Of a stretch of DNA of 64,000 bases, positions 45,740-53,312 are shown in pieces. The DNA is from Chitinophaga pinensis. GTDB taxonomy: Bacteria; Bacteroidota; Bacteroidia; Chitinophagales; Chitinophagaceae. Under the pieces are notes generated by a model, which ran no database searches, was not told the DNA's origin, and saw nothing but the letters and a program-made list of their open reading frames with translations. Position numbers and translations under genes: made by a program. The stretch covers positions 1 through 64,000 of the forward strand of contig CAMDVD010000003.1 in NCBI GenBank assembly GCA_945878115.1. Reading direction: 5' to 3'. Positions within the stretch are counted from its first letter, which is position 1; every line of letters starts with the position of its first letter.

Positions 45740-46543
45740 TTAACTCACCATCGCATTGTAAATTTCTTTTTTTACAAGTTCCATCGGAACCCCAATTTGC
45801 AATTTCCCTTCCGAAGCAATAGACAACTTACTACTTTCTTCAGACACAATAATGACCAAAACATCACTATGTTCCGTAGCACCGACTGCGGAACGATGTC
45901 GTAACCCAATAGTACTAGGCAATTCATTACTATCACTGATTGGTAATACAATGCCAGCGGCTATCAAATTGTCTCGATCTATTAAAACTGCACCATCATG
46001 TAAAGGACTAGTTTTAGAAAAAATACTTTCTATTAATTTGGCGCTGATGACACCGTTAATCATATTACCAGTATTGGTATCAAATTCAAATTTATCAGAA
46101 CGAGCAATGACCAAAATAGCACCTAATTTCCTTTCTTGTAAATGCTTTAATGCTTGACTTATTTCTTCAATCACCTCTTCCTCTACAATATATTTATTCA
46201 ACGAATTGGATTGAAACAAACGGCTTACAAATCCATTGCGGCCAAATGGAGAACGCCTTCCTAAAGTGATTAAGAATTTCCGAATCTCAGGTTGAAACAC
46301 AAAGATAATTCCGACCCATCCGATGCTAACCAGTCTATCTAATATTTCGCCCATTAATAGCATCTGATATCGATCTACTATACGCCAAAGAATATAAATT
46401 GCAAGACTTCCAATAAAAATATTAAATGCAACACTGCCTCGTAATGCACGGAACAATTGCAGAATGATAAGCACAACTAATGTGACGTCTAATATTTGTA
46501 TAAATGTAATATTCTGAAAATACTGTAGGAATTCTTCTTTCAT
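45740..46543 (-). CDS. cdaA: Diadenylate cyclase (c-di-AMP synthase), CdaA type
   Basis: 267 residues from the ATG at 46543; the frame continues upstream, but that stretch is antisense to the divergent ABC gene. Three membrane helices at about 10-85 (ILDVTLVVLIILQLFRALRG) precede the DAC domain with its DGA motif (SPLHDGAVLIDRDN) and RHRSA motif (GLRHRSAVGATEHSD), the ATP-binding and catalytic elements. It makes the second messenger c-di-AMP, which governs osmotic and wall homeostasis. A TATATTTG box sits only 7 bp before the start codon. Confidence 0.95.
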   Translation of the reverse strand: MKEEFLQYFQNITFIQILDVTLVVLIILQLFRALRGSVAFNIFIGSLAIYILWRIVDRYQMLLMGEILDRLVSIGWVGIIFVFQPEIRKFLITLGRRSPFGRNGFVSRLFQSNSLNKYIVEEEVIEEISQALKHLQERKLGAILVIARSDKFEFDTNTGNMINGVISAKLIESIFSKTSPLHDGAVLIDRDNLIAAGIVLPISDSNELPSTIGLRHRSAVGATEHSDVLVIIVSEESSKLSIASEGKLQIGVPMELVKKEIYNAMVS

Positions 46544-46549
46544 GAAGGG

Positions 46550-46557
46550 CAAATATA
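46550..46557 (-). promoter_or_regulatory. Candidate -7 box for cdaA, nearly leaderless
   Basis: TATATTTG on the minus strand ends 6 bp from the cdaA ATG. Transcription would begin at or within a few bases of the start codon. No TTG lies 17-23 bp further upstream. Confidence 0.4.
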
Positions 46558-46584
46558 GTATTTTTACCGTTGCTAAAAAGGCAC

Positions 46585-47283
46585 ATGCAAGAAGTAATCC
46601 TAATTGAAAAGTTATACAAACAATATAACCTCGGTAAGCAAGTAATACCCGTATTACGTGGACTTGACCTGAGTATTCAACCCAATGAATACGTGGCTTT
46701 GATGGGACCATCGGGTTCGGGCAAATCCACATTGATGAATATAATAGGATGCCTAGATACGGCAACTTCAGGTAAATACATATTGAATGGGCATGATGTA
46801 AATGCAATTCATGATGATGAACTCGCCTCCATTCGCAATAAAGAAATTGGGTTTGTATTTCAACAATTTAATTTGCTGCCGAGACTTACTGCTCTTGAAA
46901 ATGTGGCTTTGCCTTTGGTTTATGCTGGCATAACTAAAAAAGTTAGAGAAGAAAGAGCAAAAGCAGTATTACAACAAGTAAATTTAGATGACCGCGGACA
47001 CCACAAACCCAATGAACTTTCAGGTGGACAGTGCCAGCGAGTTGCAATTGCTAGAGCATTAATCAATAATCCATCCATCATATTAGCAGATGAACCAACA
47101 GGCAATTTAGATTCCAAAACTTCTCTAGAAATTATGGAGATATTCGACAAAATACATAAAGCTGGTAATACTGTAGTTTTAGTTACCCATGAAGAAGATA
47201 TTGCGCAATATGCCAAACGAATTATTCGATTGAGAGATGGTGTAATTGAATTTGATCAAAAAACGACTAAGCCAATCCTTTAA
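46585..47283 (+). CDS. LolD/MacB-type ABC transporter ATP-binding protein
   Basis: 232 residues from the ATG at 46585 ([14 protein letters not shown]); a TTG at 46570 adds five codons. Walker [11 protein letters not shown]-loop [18 protein letters not shown], signature [15 protein letters not shown] (Cys replaces the usual Gln), Walker [12 protein letters not shown] and VTHEED place it in the 3.A.1.122/125 group that powers MacB efflux or LolCDE lipoprotein sorting. No permease gene is adjacent, so its partner must be elsewhere. Divergent from cdaA with 41 bp between starts. Confidence 0.88.
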   Translation: MQEVILIEKLYKQYNLGKQVIPVLRGLDLSIQPNEYVALMGPSGSGKSTLMNIIGCLDTATSGKYILNGHDVNAIHDDELASIRNKEIGFVFQQFNLLPRLTALENVALPLVYAGITKKVREERAKAVLQQVNLDDRGHHKPNELSGGQCQRVAIARALINNPSIILADEPTGNLDSKTSLEIMEIFDKIHKAGNTVVLVTHEEDIAQYAKRIIRLRDGVIEFDQKTTKPIL

Positions 47284-47328
47284 ACAATCACTCTATAAAA
47301 TCACCTCCATCTTAAATAAATACAAAAT

Positions 47329-47616
47329 ATGTTAGATATAATTATTCTCTATTTTCTAACTCGAAGTATAGGCATAAAAGCTGCTGACAAAGGTTTACCT
47401 CCTGGAAAATGGAAAGGTTATACCATTCTTGCTTGGATACTTGGAGGACTTATAGGATGTTCTATTGGTAGCATTTTATTTGGCAATCAAACTTCCAATC
47501 CGAATGAATTCAGCCCAATCACTTTATTGAAAATTATGCTAGTAGCCTTCCCTTGCAGTGTTGCAGGCTATCACATTGTGCGAAATCAATTGGACAAAAA
47601 AATAAATATGAATTAA
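47329..47616 (+). CDS. Small membrane protein, function unknown
   Basis: 95 residues with three hydrophobic segments (about 1-16, 32-53, 66-84) and Gly-rich motifs (LAWILGGLIGCSIGSILFG). The start at 47329 lies 45 bp after the ABC ATPase gene on the same strand, so it may share the transcript. Too small for a LolC/E or MacB permease. No family recognised; a polytopic stretch of this size with PPGKWKGYTI is common in Bacteroidota hypotheticals. Confidence 0.68.
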   Translation: MLDIIILYFLTRSIGIKAADKGLPPGKWKGYTILAWILGGLIGCSIGSILFGNQTSNPNEFSPITLLKIMLVAFPCSVAGYHIVRNQLDKKINMN

Positions 47617-47649
47617 TTTATGATCAATTCAGGATGACGAATCTCCTTA

Positions 47650-48618
47650 TCACTCATCTTCATAAATTTTCATTTTAAAAATGTAAAGACTCCCTATCAA
47701 AGCAGGAATAATCAAATTAATGAGCCATAATAAGATAGTAGAGGATACAATTCCTAAACTATTTGTACAAATTGGTGAAAGAAAAAACAGAGCAGTTTCT
47801 CCTCTAATACCAACTTCTGCGATTGCAATGGTTGGTACAATTGCCATAGCCCAAAATATTACCCAAACCGTAAATAACAAATTAAGTATTGGTGCTTCTA
47901 CAAGCAATAATTTGAACAATAATAAAAACTGGATAGTATAAATTGCATAGCGAAAAAACGAAAACATTAGTATTTTAACCAATTGACGCTTATCAAATTG
48001 ACGTACAATTTCAATGTAAGTAATTATTTTTTTAAGGAAGCTAAACTTGGCACTCCATTCCAATATTTGCTTTAAATTAAAATAAAAATATCCAAGAAAT
48101 AAACATAATAAAATACTTGAAAAAAGTAAAATGTAAAGCCAAGTATGCTGAACAACAAACGTGATATAATAGACCAATCCAATCATGCCCAAAAAACCTG
48201 TAACAATAAGTTGTGCAAAGCTTCCAATTATAGTGACTGTAATGCCTTGCAATTTATGATTGTTACGTAAATATAAAATGCGTCCCATGTATTCACCTAC
48301 CCTATTTGGCGTAATAATCGAAATGGCCAAACCCGTCAAGACGGAAAGCAAAGATTGACCTAGTGATATTTTTTCCGTGCCTTTCAATAGCAATTGCCAT
48401 TTCGCTGCTTCAATTGTCCAATTAATTAACATGAGAAGGAGAACTATACCTATGAAAAATATTTTCTCTATATTCCAATCAGTCATGAGCTTCTCGACAG
48501 TCAACTTTAAATTTGGTTGATGCTTCACCTGGTGGTATAAAGCATAACTCATCCATAAAAACAAACAGACACTGATGGTACTCTTGAGAATTAATTTGAT
48601 ACTTTTGTTTTTCAACAC
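47650..48618 (-). CDS. Lysylphosphatidylglycerol synthase-type (UPF0104) flippase-like membrane protein
   Basis: 322 residues with seven to eight membrane helices. The family pattern includes SLGQSLLSVLTGLAISIITPNRVGEYMGRILYLRN (here spanning about 85-119), the core of the LPG_synthase_TM/DUF2156-less flippase domain, and IPTIAIAEVGIRGETALFF (about 255-273). Such proteins are proposed lipid or glycolipid flippases without the synthase domain. The start codon is GTG (48618), or the TTG three bases later; no in-frame ATG fits. Divergent from ruvC with 17 bp between starts. Confidence 0.82.
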   Translation of the reverse strand: MLKNKSIKLILKSTISVCLFLWMSYALYHQVKHQPNLKLTVEKLMTDWNIEKIFFIGIVLLLMLINWTIEAAKWQLLLKGTEKISLGQSLLSVLTGLAISIITPNRVGEYMGRILYLRNNHKLQGITVTIIGSFAQLIVTGFLGMIGLVYYITFVVQHTWLYILLFSSILLCLFLGYFYFNLKQILEWSAKFSFLKKIITYIEIVRQFDKRQLVKILMFSFFRYAIYTIQFLLLFKLLLVEAPILNLLFTVWVIFWAMAIVPTIAIAEVGIRGETALFFLSPICTNSLGIVSSTILLWLINLIIPALIGSLYIFKMKIYEDE

Positions 48619-48635
48619 ATTGTAAAAATACTCGC

Positions 48636-49196
48636 TTGAAACACAAATCAGAAATAATTTTAGGAATTGACCCCGGTACTATAGTTATGGGATATGGCGT
48701 ATTAGAAATTATCAACAAACAAGCTACTCTTGTAGAAATGGGTGTATTAAAATTGTCAAAATATAAAGATGCCAATGTAAGACTGCAAATTATATATAAT
48801 AAAATCAGCGAATTATATCGAGTACATAAGCCCACCCAATTTGCAATCGAAGCTCCTTTTTTTGGAAAAAATGTGCAGAGTATGCTCAAACTTGGAAGGG
48901 CACAAGGGGTTGCCATTGCATCGGCTATGCAAGTTGGACTAAGTGCTGTAGAATATTCACCAAAAAAAATAAAACAATCCATCACTGGAAATGGCAATGC
49001 GACTAAAGAACAAGTTTGGAAAATGCTACAACAAATATTAAAATTCGACGACAAACCAGAATTCTTGGATGCTACCGATGCGGTGGCTGTTGCTCTATGC
49101 CATCATTATCAAGGACTTCCACCAAATCCAGCGGATACCAAATATGGAGATTGGGCAAGCTTCTTAAAAAATAATACCCACAGAATAAAAAAATAA
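48636..49196 (+). CDS. ruvC: Holliday junction resolvase RuvC
   Basis: 186 residues. It cleaves Holliday junctions delivered by RuvAB. IILGIDPGTIVMGYGVL holds the first catalytic Asp, FAIEAPFFGKN the Glu, and FLDATDAVAVALCHHYQ the C-terminal Asp pair. The start codon is TTG (48636), since no ATG precedes the catalytic Asp in frame. The divergent membrane-protein gene starts 17 bp away with GTG. A 16 bp gap leads to the histidine kinase gene. Confidence 0.95.
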   Translation: MKHKSEIILGIDPGTIVMGYGVLEIINKQATLVEMGVLKLSKYKDANVRLQIIYNKISELYRVHKPTQFAIEAPFFGKNVQSMLKLGRAQGVAIASAMQVGLSAVEYSPKKIKQSITGNGNATKEQVWKMLQQILKFDDKPEFLDATDAVAVALCHHYQGLPPNPADTKYGDWASFLKNNTHRIKK

Positions 49197-49212
49197 TTAC
49201 TTTTAACCAAGC

Positions 49213-50502
49213 ATGAGTAATAATACCTTACGTATCATTTTTATTTTATCTGTGATCTGCGCAGTATTGATGATTGCGACCCAATTTTTTTGGATTAAAA
49301 AAGCTTATGAATTAGAGAAGAATTTATTTAATATTCACGCGACCGTTGCTTTAAAAAATGTGGCTGTTCAATTGCGAAAAATGAATGGCAATACTAGCCC
49401 TGTAGATAGTATAGTAAATAGGGATAGAGTGGATGAACAATTTTATACGGTTCAAGTAAATGATAAAATTGATTCCAGTATTTTGGAAAGTCTATTACGA
49501 CGCGAATTATTAGAACAGCAATTAAAAACAGATTTTGAATATAGTGTATACGATTGCGCTACTGAAAATATGAAGTATGGCAAATACGTGAGCTATGATA
49601 GTTCCAAAAAAGATGGACTTCCAGCACCTATTATTTTCCCAAAGAGCAAAAAAGAAAATAATTATTTTAGCGTTCATTTTCCAATGAAAAATTCATACTT
49701 AACCAAGGAAATGAGTAAGTGGTTTTTCTCCACATTCATTCTATTTTTATTCCTTATCATTCTAGCTTACGCAATCTTTACCATCTTCAAGCAAAAGCGA
49801 CTTGCTGAGATTCAAAAAGATTTTGTGAACAATATGACGCATGAATTCAAAACCCCATTAGCTACAATAAAAATATCTTCAGAAGTATTACGCAATCCCA
49901 ATATCATTCATAATCCTGAACGGCTTTTAAATTATGCTACTATCATTAGCAACGAAACAATTCACCTTATCAATCAGGTTGAGCGTGTTTTACAAATGGC
50001 AAAAAGTGGCAAAGAAAAAATTGAATTAAATAAAGAATGGATTGAACTAAAACCTTTGTTGGAAGAAAGTATTGACAAAACATATAAACCATTGATTCGT
50101 TCCAGAGGTGGTAATATCGAAATTTCCTTGCAAAATGAAAATTTAAAATTGTTTGGTGATAGGCTACATTTAAAAAATGTAATTGGCAATTTACTAGACA
50201 ATGCTATTAAATACTGCAACGAAAAACCATCCATTAAAATAATAGGTTCAGAAGACAATTTGGGTATTCACATTACTGTGAAAGATAATGGTATAGGCAT
50301 TACCAAAGAAAACATTCCGCTTATTTTTGAAAAGTTTTATAGAATACCAACAGGTAATTTACATGATGTCAAAGGCTTTGGGATTGGGCTTAATTATGTA
50401 AAATTAATTTGCAAGCAACATGGTGGTTCTATAAAAGTTATATCTGAACTTGATAAAGGTTCAGAATTTTGTATATTTATACCCAATAATTTAAAAAGCT
50501 AA
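49213..50502 (+). CDS. Sensor histidine kinase
   Basis: 429 residues. Transmembrane helices at about 7-27 and 178-200 enclose a periplasmic sensor domain of roughly 150 residues. HisKA at about 207-270 has the phospho-acceptor His in FVNNMTHEFKTPLATIK; HATPase shows N-box NLLDNAIKYC, G1 DNGIGI and G2 GFGIGLNYVK. It phosphorylates the response regulator encoded 6 bp downstream. The signal is unknown; the sensor domain has no family I recognise. This pair (kinase before regulator) resembles the RprX/RprY arrangement of Bacteroidota. Confidence 0.93.
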   Translation: MSNNTLRIIFILSVICAVLMIATQFFWIKKAYELEKNLFNIHATVALKNVAVQLRKMNGNTSPVDSIVNRDRVDEQFYTVQVNDKIDSSILESLLRRELLEQQLKTDFEYSVYDCATENMKYGKYVSYDSSKKDGLPAPIIFPKSKKENNYFSVHFPMKNSYLTKEMSKWFFSTFILFLFLIILAYAIFTIFKQKRLAEIQKDFVNNMTHEFKTPLATIKISSEVLRNPNIIHNPERLLNYATIISNETIHLINQVERVLQMAKSGKEKIELNKEWIELKPLLEESIDKTYKPLIRSRGGNIEISLQNENLKLFGDRLHLKNVIGNLLDNAIKYCNEKPSIKIIGSEDNLGIHITVKDNGIGITKENIPLIFEKFYRIPTGNLHDVKGFGIGLNYVKLICKQHGGSIKVISELDKGSEFCIFIPNNLKS

Positions 50503-50508
50503 AAGACT

Positions 50509-51216
50509 ATGCCGCAAAAAACAAAAATACTCTTAGTAGAAGATGATGCATCATTAGGATATGTAATCAAAGATAGTCTTGAAGATCGTGGATTTGAAGT
50601 AACCCATGCCACAGATGGGAATATTGGATGGCAACAATTTTCAAAGAATTTCTACGACCTATGCTTATTAGATGTTATGATGCCTTTGAAGGATGGATTT
50701 ACTTTGGCGGCCCAAATTCGAAGAAAAAATACCCATATTCCAATCTTATTCATTACTGCTAAAAGCATGCAGGAAGATCGAATAGCTGGTTTTAAAGCAG
50801 GTGGCGATGACTATATTACGAAGCCATTTAGCATGGAAGAATTAATGTTTAGAATAGATGTATTTTTAAAACGCACTAAAGGGGTAGATCCGGATGAGTT
50901 AATTTTTCAAATAGGCAACACTAGTTTTGACTTCCCTAATTTAGCTGTTAAAGGTCCAAATACGGATGTCAGATTGACCCAAAAGGAAGCGGATTTATTA
51001 CGTTTCTTTTGTTTGAACCCAAATCGAGTAGTCAAACGAGATGAAGTATTAACAAAAGTCTGGGGGAAAGATGATTATTTTTTAGGACGAAGTATGGATG
51101 TCTTCATTACTAAAATTAGAAAATACCTTAAAGAAGAAACCAACATTGAAATCCAAACAATACATGGAGTTGGGTTTAGATTTGTTAATCCTTCAGCAAA
51201 AGTGCCTGAAGAATAA
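50509..51216 (+). CDS. OmpR-family response regulator
   Basis: 235 residues. The receiver domain 1-120 has the acidic pair LLVEDDASLG, the phospho-acceptor Asp in LCLLDVMMPLKDGF, a Thr in LFITAKS and the Lys in YITKPFSMEEL. The C-terminal winged helix (about 135-230) shows RLTQKEADLLRFFCLNPNRVVKRDEVLTKVWG and SMDVFITKIRKYLKEE. It binds DNA and is regulated by the upstream kinase. RprY-like. The last 32 bp overlap the 3' end of the convergent HIT gene. Confidence 0.94.
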   Translation: MPQKTKILLVEDDASLGYVIKDSLEDRGFEVTHATDGNIGWQQFSKNFYDLCLLDVMMPLKDGFTLAAQIRRKNTHIPILFITAKSMQEDRIAGFKAGGDDYITKPFSMEELMFRIDVFLKRTKGVDPDELIFQIGNTSFDFPNLAVKGPNTDVRLTQKEADLLRFFCLNPNRVVKRDEVLTKVWGKDDYFLGRSMDVFITKIRKYLKEETNIEIQTIHGVGFRFVNPSAKVPEE

Positions 51217-51586
51217 CTTGCTGACTTTCTATTAATTCTTCGGGACTCAGCTTTAATTTTGGTTTGGTAAAATTCAAATCATCAGCTGAATTTAACGGAA
51301 CTAAATGCATATGGGCATGTGGCACTTCTAATCCTATAACACTTATACCGCATCGGTTACAAGTAAATGCTTTCTCAATTGCTTTGGCGATTGGTCTTGC
51401 AAATAGTAACCATGCTGCTAACGTTTTTTCATCCGCATCAAAAATTTTATTTACTTCAACTTTTGGCACAATTAAAACATGACCTTTTACCAATGGCATA
51501 ATATCTAGAAAAGCATAAAACAAATCATCCTCGGCTATTTTGTAAGACGGAATTTCGCCGCTAATGATTTTAGAGAATATGGACAT
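51185..51586 (-). CDS. HIT-family nucleotide hydrolase/transferase-like protein
   Basis: 133 residues. SIFSKIISGEIPSYKIAEDD opens the HIT fold, and the nucleotide-binding triad HAHMHLVPL is intact. HIT proteins act on nucleoside phosphoramidates or dinucleotides (Hint-like). It lies 11 bp after greA on the same strand and is probably cotranscribed with it. The 3' end overlaps the response regulator gene tail-to-tail by 32 bp. Confidence 0.9.
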   Translation of the reverse strand: MSIFSKIISGEIPSYKIAEDDLFYAFLDIMPLVKGHVLIVPKVEVNKIFDADEKTLAAWLLFARPIAKAIEKAFTCNRCGISVIGLEVPHAHMHLVPLNSADDLNFTKPKLKLSPEELIESQQVILQALLLKD

Positions 51587-51597
51587 AGAAAAAAATA

Positions 51598-52068
51598 CTA
51601 AATAAATATATTTTCAATTTTAAACTGCATAGCACCGCTTGGCGTTTGTACTTCTATCACTTCACCAACTTTTCCACCCAATAAACCTTTTCCAATTGGG
51701 GATGATACAGAAATTTTACCTTGTTTCAAATCAGCTTCGTTTTCCGAAACAATATGGTATTGCATAGTTTTCTTTGTTTTTACATTCACTATTTCTACTT
51801 TACTTAATACCGTTACAGAGCTAATATCAATATCATTAATATCAATCACACGAGCATTTACAACTGCAGTTTCCAAAATAGAAATTCTAGCTTCATGATG
51901 TCCTTGTGCTTCTTTGGCAGCGTCATATTCTGCATTTTCTTTTAAATCGCCTTTCTCTCTTGCTTCGGCAATAGCCTTTGCAATTTCCAATCTTCCAACT
52001 GATTTCAATTGATTCAGGTCTTCAATCATTTGATTCAAAGTTTCTTTAGTAACATATGTAATACTCAT
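51598..52068 (-). CDS. greA: Transcription elongation factor GreA
   Basis: 156 residues, standard length. The N-terminal coiled coil (YVTKETLNQMIEDLNQL, AIAEAREKGDLKENAEYDAAKEAQGHHEARI) with acidic tip inserts into the RNA polymerase secondary channel and stimulates cleavage of backtracked RNA. The C-terminal FKBP-like domain has ISVSSPIGKGLLGGKVGEVIEVQTPSG. First gene of a greA-HIT pair. Confidence 0.97.
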   Translation of the reverse strand: MSITYVTKETLNQMIEDLNQLKSVGRLEIAKAIAEAREKGDLKENAEYDAAKEAQGHHEARISILETAVVNARVIDINDIDISSVTVLSKVEIVNVKTKKTMQYHIVSENEADLKQGKISVSSPIGKGLLGGKVGEVIEVQTPSGAMQFKIENIFI

Positions 52069-52091
52069 GTCCGTTCTTTTATTTGATTTAA

Positions 52092-52126
52092 AAAAGAATC
52101 AACGCTTTCATTAGAAAGCGTTGATT
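52092..52126 (-). terminator. Intrinsic terminator of the TonB-receptor/PorV operon
   Basis: AATCAACGCTTTC (52097-52109), loop ATTA, perfect complement GAAAGCGTTGATT (52114-52126), followed in the minus direction by a T-rich tract. It lies 29 bp past the stop of the PorV-like gene and before greA. Confidence 0.92.
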
Positions 52127-52154
52127 TTAAAGTTCAATGTATTTTAATTATTTA

Positions 52155-53273
52155 TTAATCTTCTTTATTACCACCACCAAGTGCTAAACGTATTCCTAGT
52201 GTATGCACACCATTAGAGATTCTTGTTGGTTTATAAGAATAATCAATAGCCAATCCAGGAGCATTATCTCCATTAGAAAATTTAGTATTGAAGGTAACAC
52301 CTGCACTTACTCCCGTAAAAAATGTTGTTGAAGATTCTTTGCTTCCAATATTAGGTTCGTAACGGTATGCAGCTCTCAACATAAATTTTTCTTTGAATGC
52401 ATACTCGGCTCCTACACCAACCCAATCTGCACTAAAAGCATTAGAAATAAAACTAAACATTGGTGACAATCTATGTTGTGGTTTTACATTTCCCTTTTTA
52501 CTAGTGCTATCTGTAGCAGAAGATTTAGCTTTATCTAAATAAAAATCATAGGATACACCAATACTTAATTGAGATGGTAATGAAAATTTTTCAGATCTAG
52601 ATTCTACGGTCAATTCATTTGCAAAATCTGGGGTTGATCCATTGAAACTAAATCCATCTCCTGCAAAACGAAGGTTAGTACCAACATTTCTTAAGGTAAT
52701 TCCCATATGAAATTCGTCATTCTTCCCGTTAGTATATTGAACACCACCATCAAAACCTACAGCACTTGCCTTAATATTACTAATTGCTTCATTCACATAA
52801 GTAATACCTAAACCTGCACACATTGTTTTTGAAAATGCCCGACCTAAACCAAATGAAAAATTCAAGAATGATGGTTTGTAATTACCTATTCCACCTTCTG
52901 GCGAAGTAGCTGTCGTTATAGGAATATCACCATATCCGAAGCTCATTATATTTACACCCAATACACCAACATCACCCAAATTATTTGCAAAGCTTAAATT
53001 ACTAATACTCATACCTGTTCCGGCAAGATATCTAGTGTGTGCAAATGCAATCTCTGTATTTTTGGTTTTCGCAAGCCCAGCAGTATTGCATTTCAGTGCT
53101 TCCGCACCAGAAACCCAAGCACAATTAAGCCCGAATAATCCGCCAGTTCTACCCCACGGATTCAATAATAATTCACCAGCCCCACCTTGTCCGGTACGAT
53201 CCTTATTACCTGCCATTACACTCAAGCCAATACACATGGATAATGCTATGAGTTTTATTTTCTTATGTATCAT
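52155..53273 (-). CDS. PorV/PorQ-family outer-membrane beta-barrel protein
   Basis: 372 residues. Signal peptide about 1-21 (KLIALSMCIGLSVMA). The N-terminal LLLNPWGRTGGLFGLNCAWVSGAEALKCNTAGLA matches, in its G-x-NP-AxLA-like pattern, the PorV/PorQ (UPF0164) family, followed by alternating beta strands typical of a 14-stranded FadL-like barrel (GLGITYVNEAISNIKASAVGFD, AAYRYEPNIGSK). The Cys residues near the N-terminus (CAWVS ... CNTAG) may form a disulfide. PorV proteins shuttle T9SS substrates to the attachment complex. Last gene of a three-gene operon, 39 bp after the giant secreted protein. Confidence 0.85.
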   Translation of the reverse strand: MIHKKIKLIALSMCIGLSVMAGNKDRTGQGGAGELLLNPWGRTGGLFGLNCAWVSGAEALKCNTAGLAKTKNTEIAFAHTRYLAGTGMSISNLSFANNLGDVGVLGVNIMSFGYGDIPITTATSPEGGIGNYKPSFLNFSFGLGRAFSKTMCAGLGITYVNEAISNIKASAVGFDGGVQYTNGKNDEFHMGITLRNVGTNLRFAGDGFSFNGSTPDFANELTVESRSEKFSLPSQLSIGVSYDFYLDKAKSSATDSTSKKGNVKPQHRLSPMFSFISNAFSADWVGVGAEYAFKEKFMLRAAYRYEPNIGSKESSTTFFTGVSAGVTFNTKFSNGDNAPGLAIDYSYKPTRISNGVHTLGIRLALGGGNKED

Positions 53274-53312
53274 ATGTTGAAAATCTGTCGTTATAGAATT
53301 AAAAATATACTA

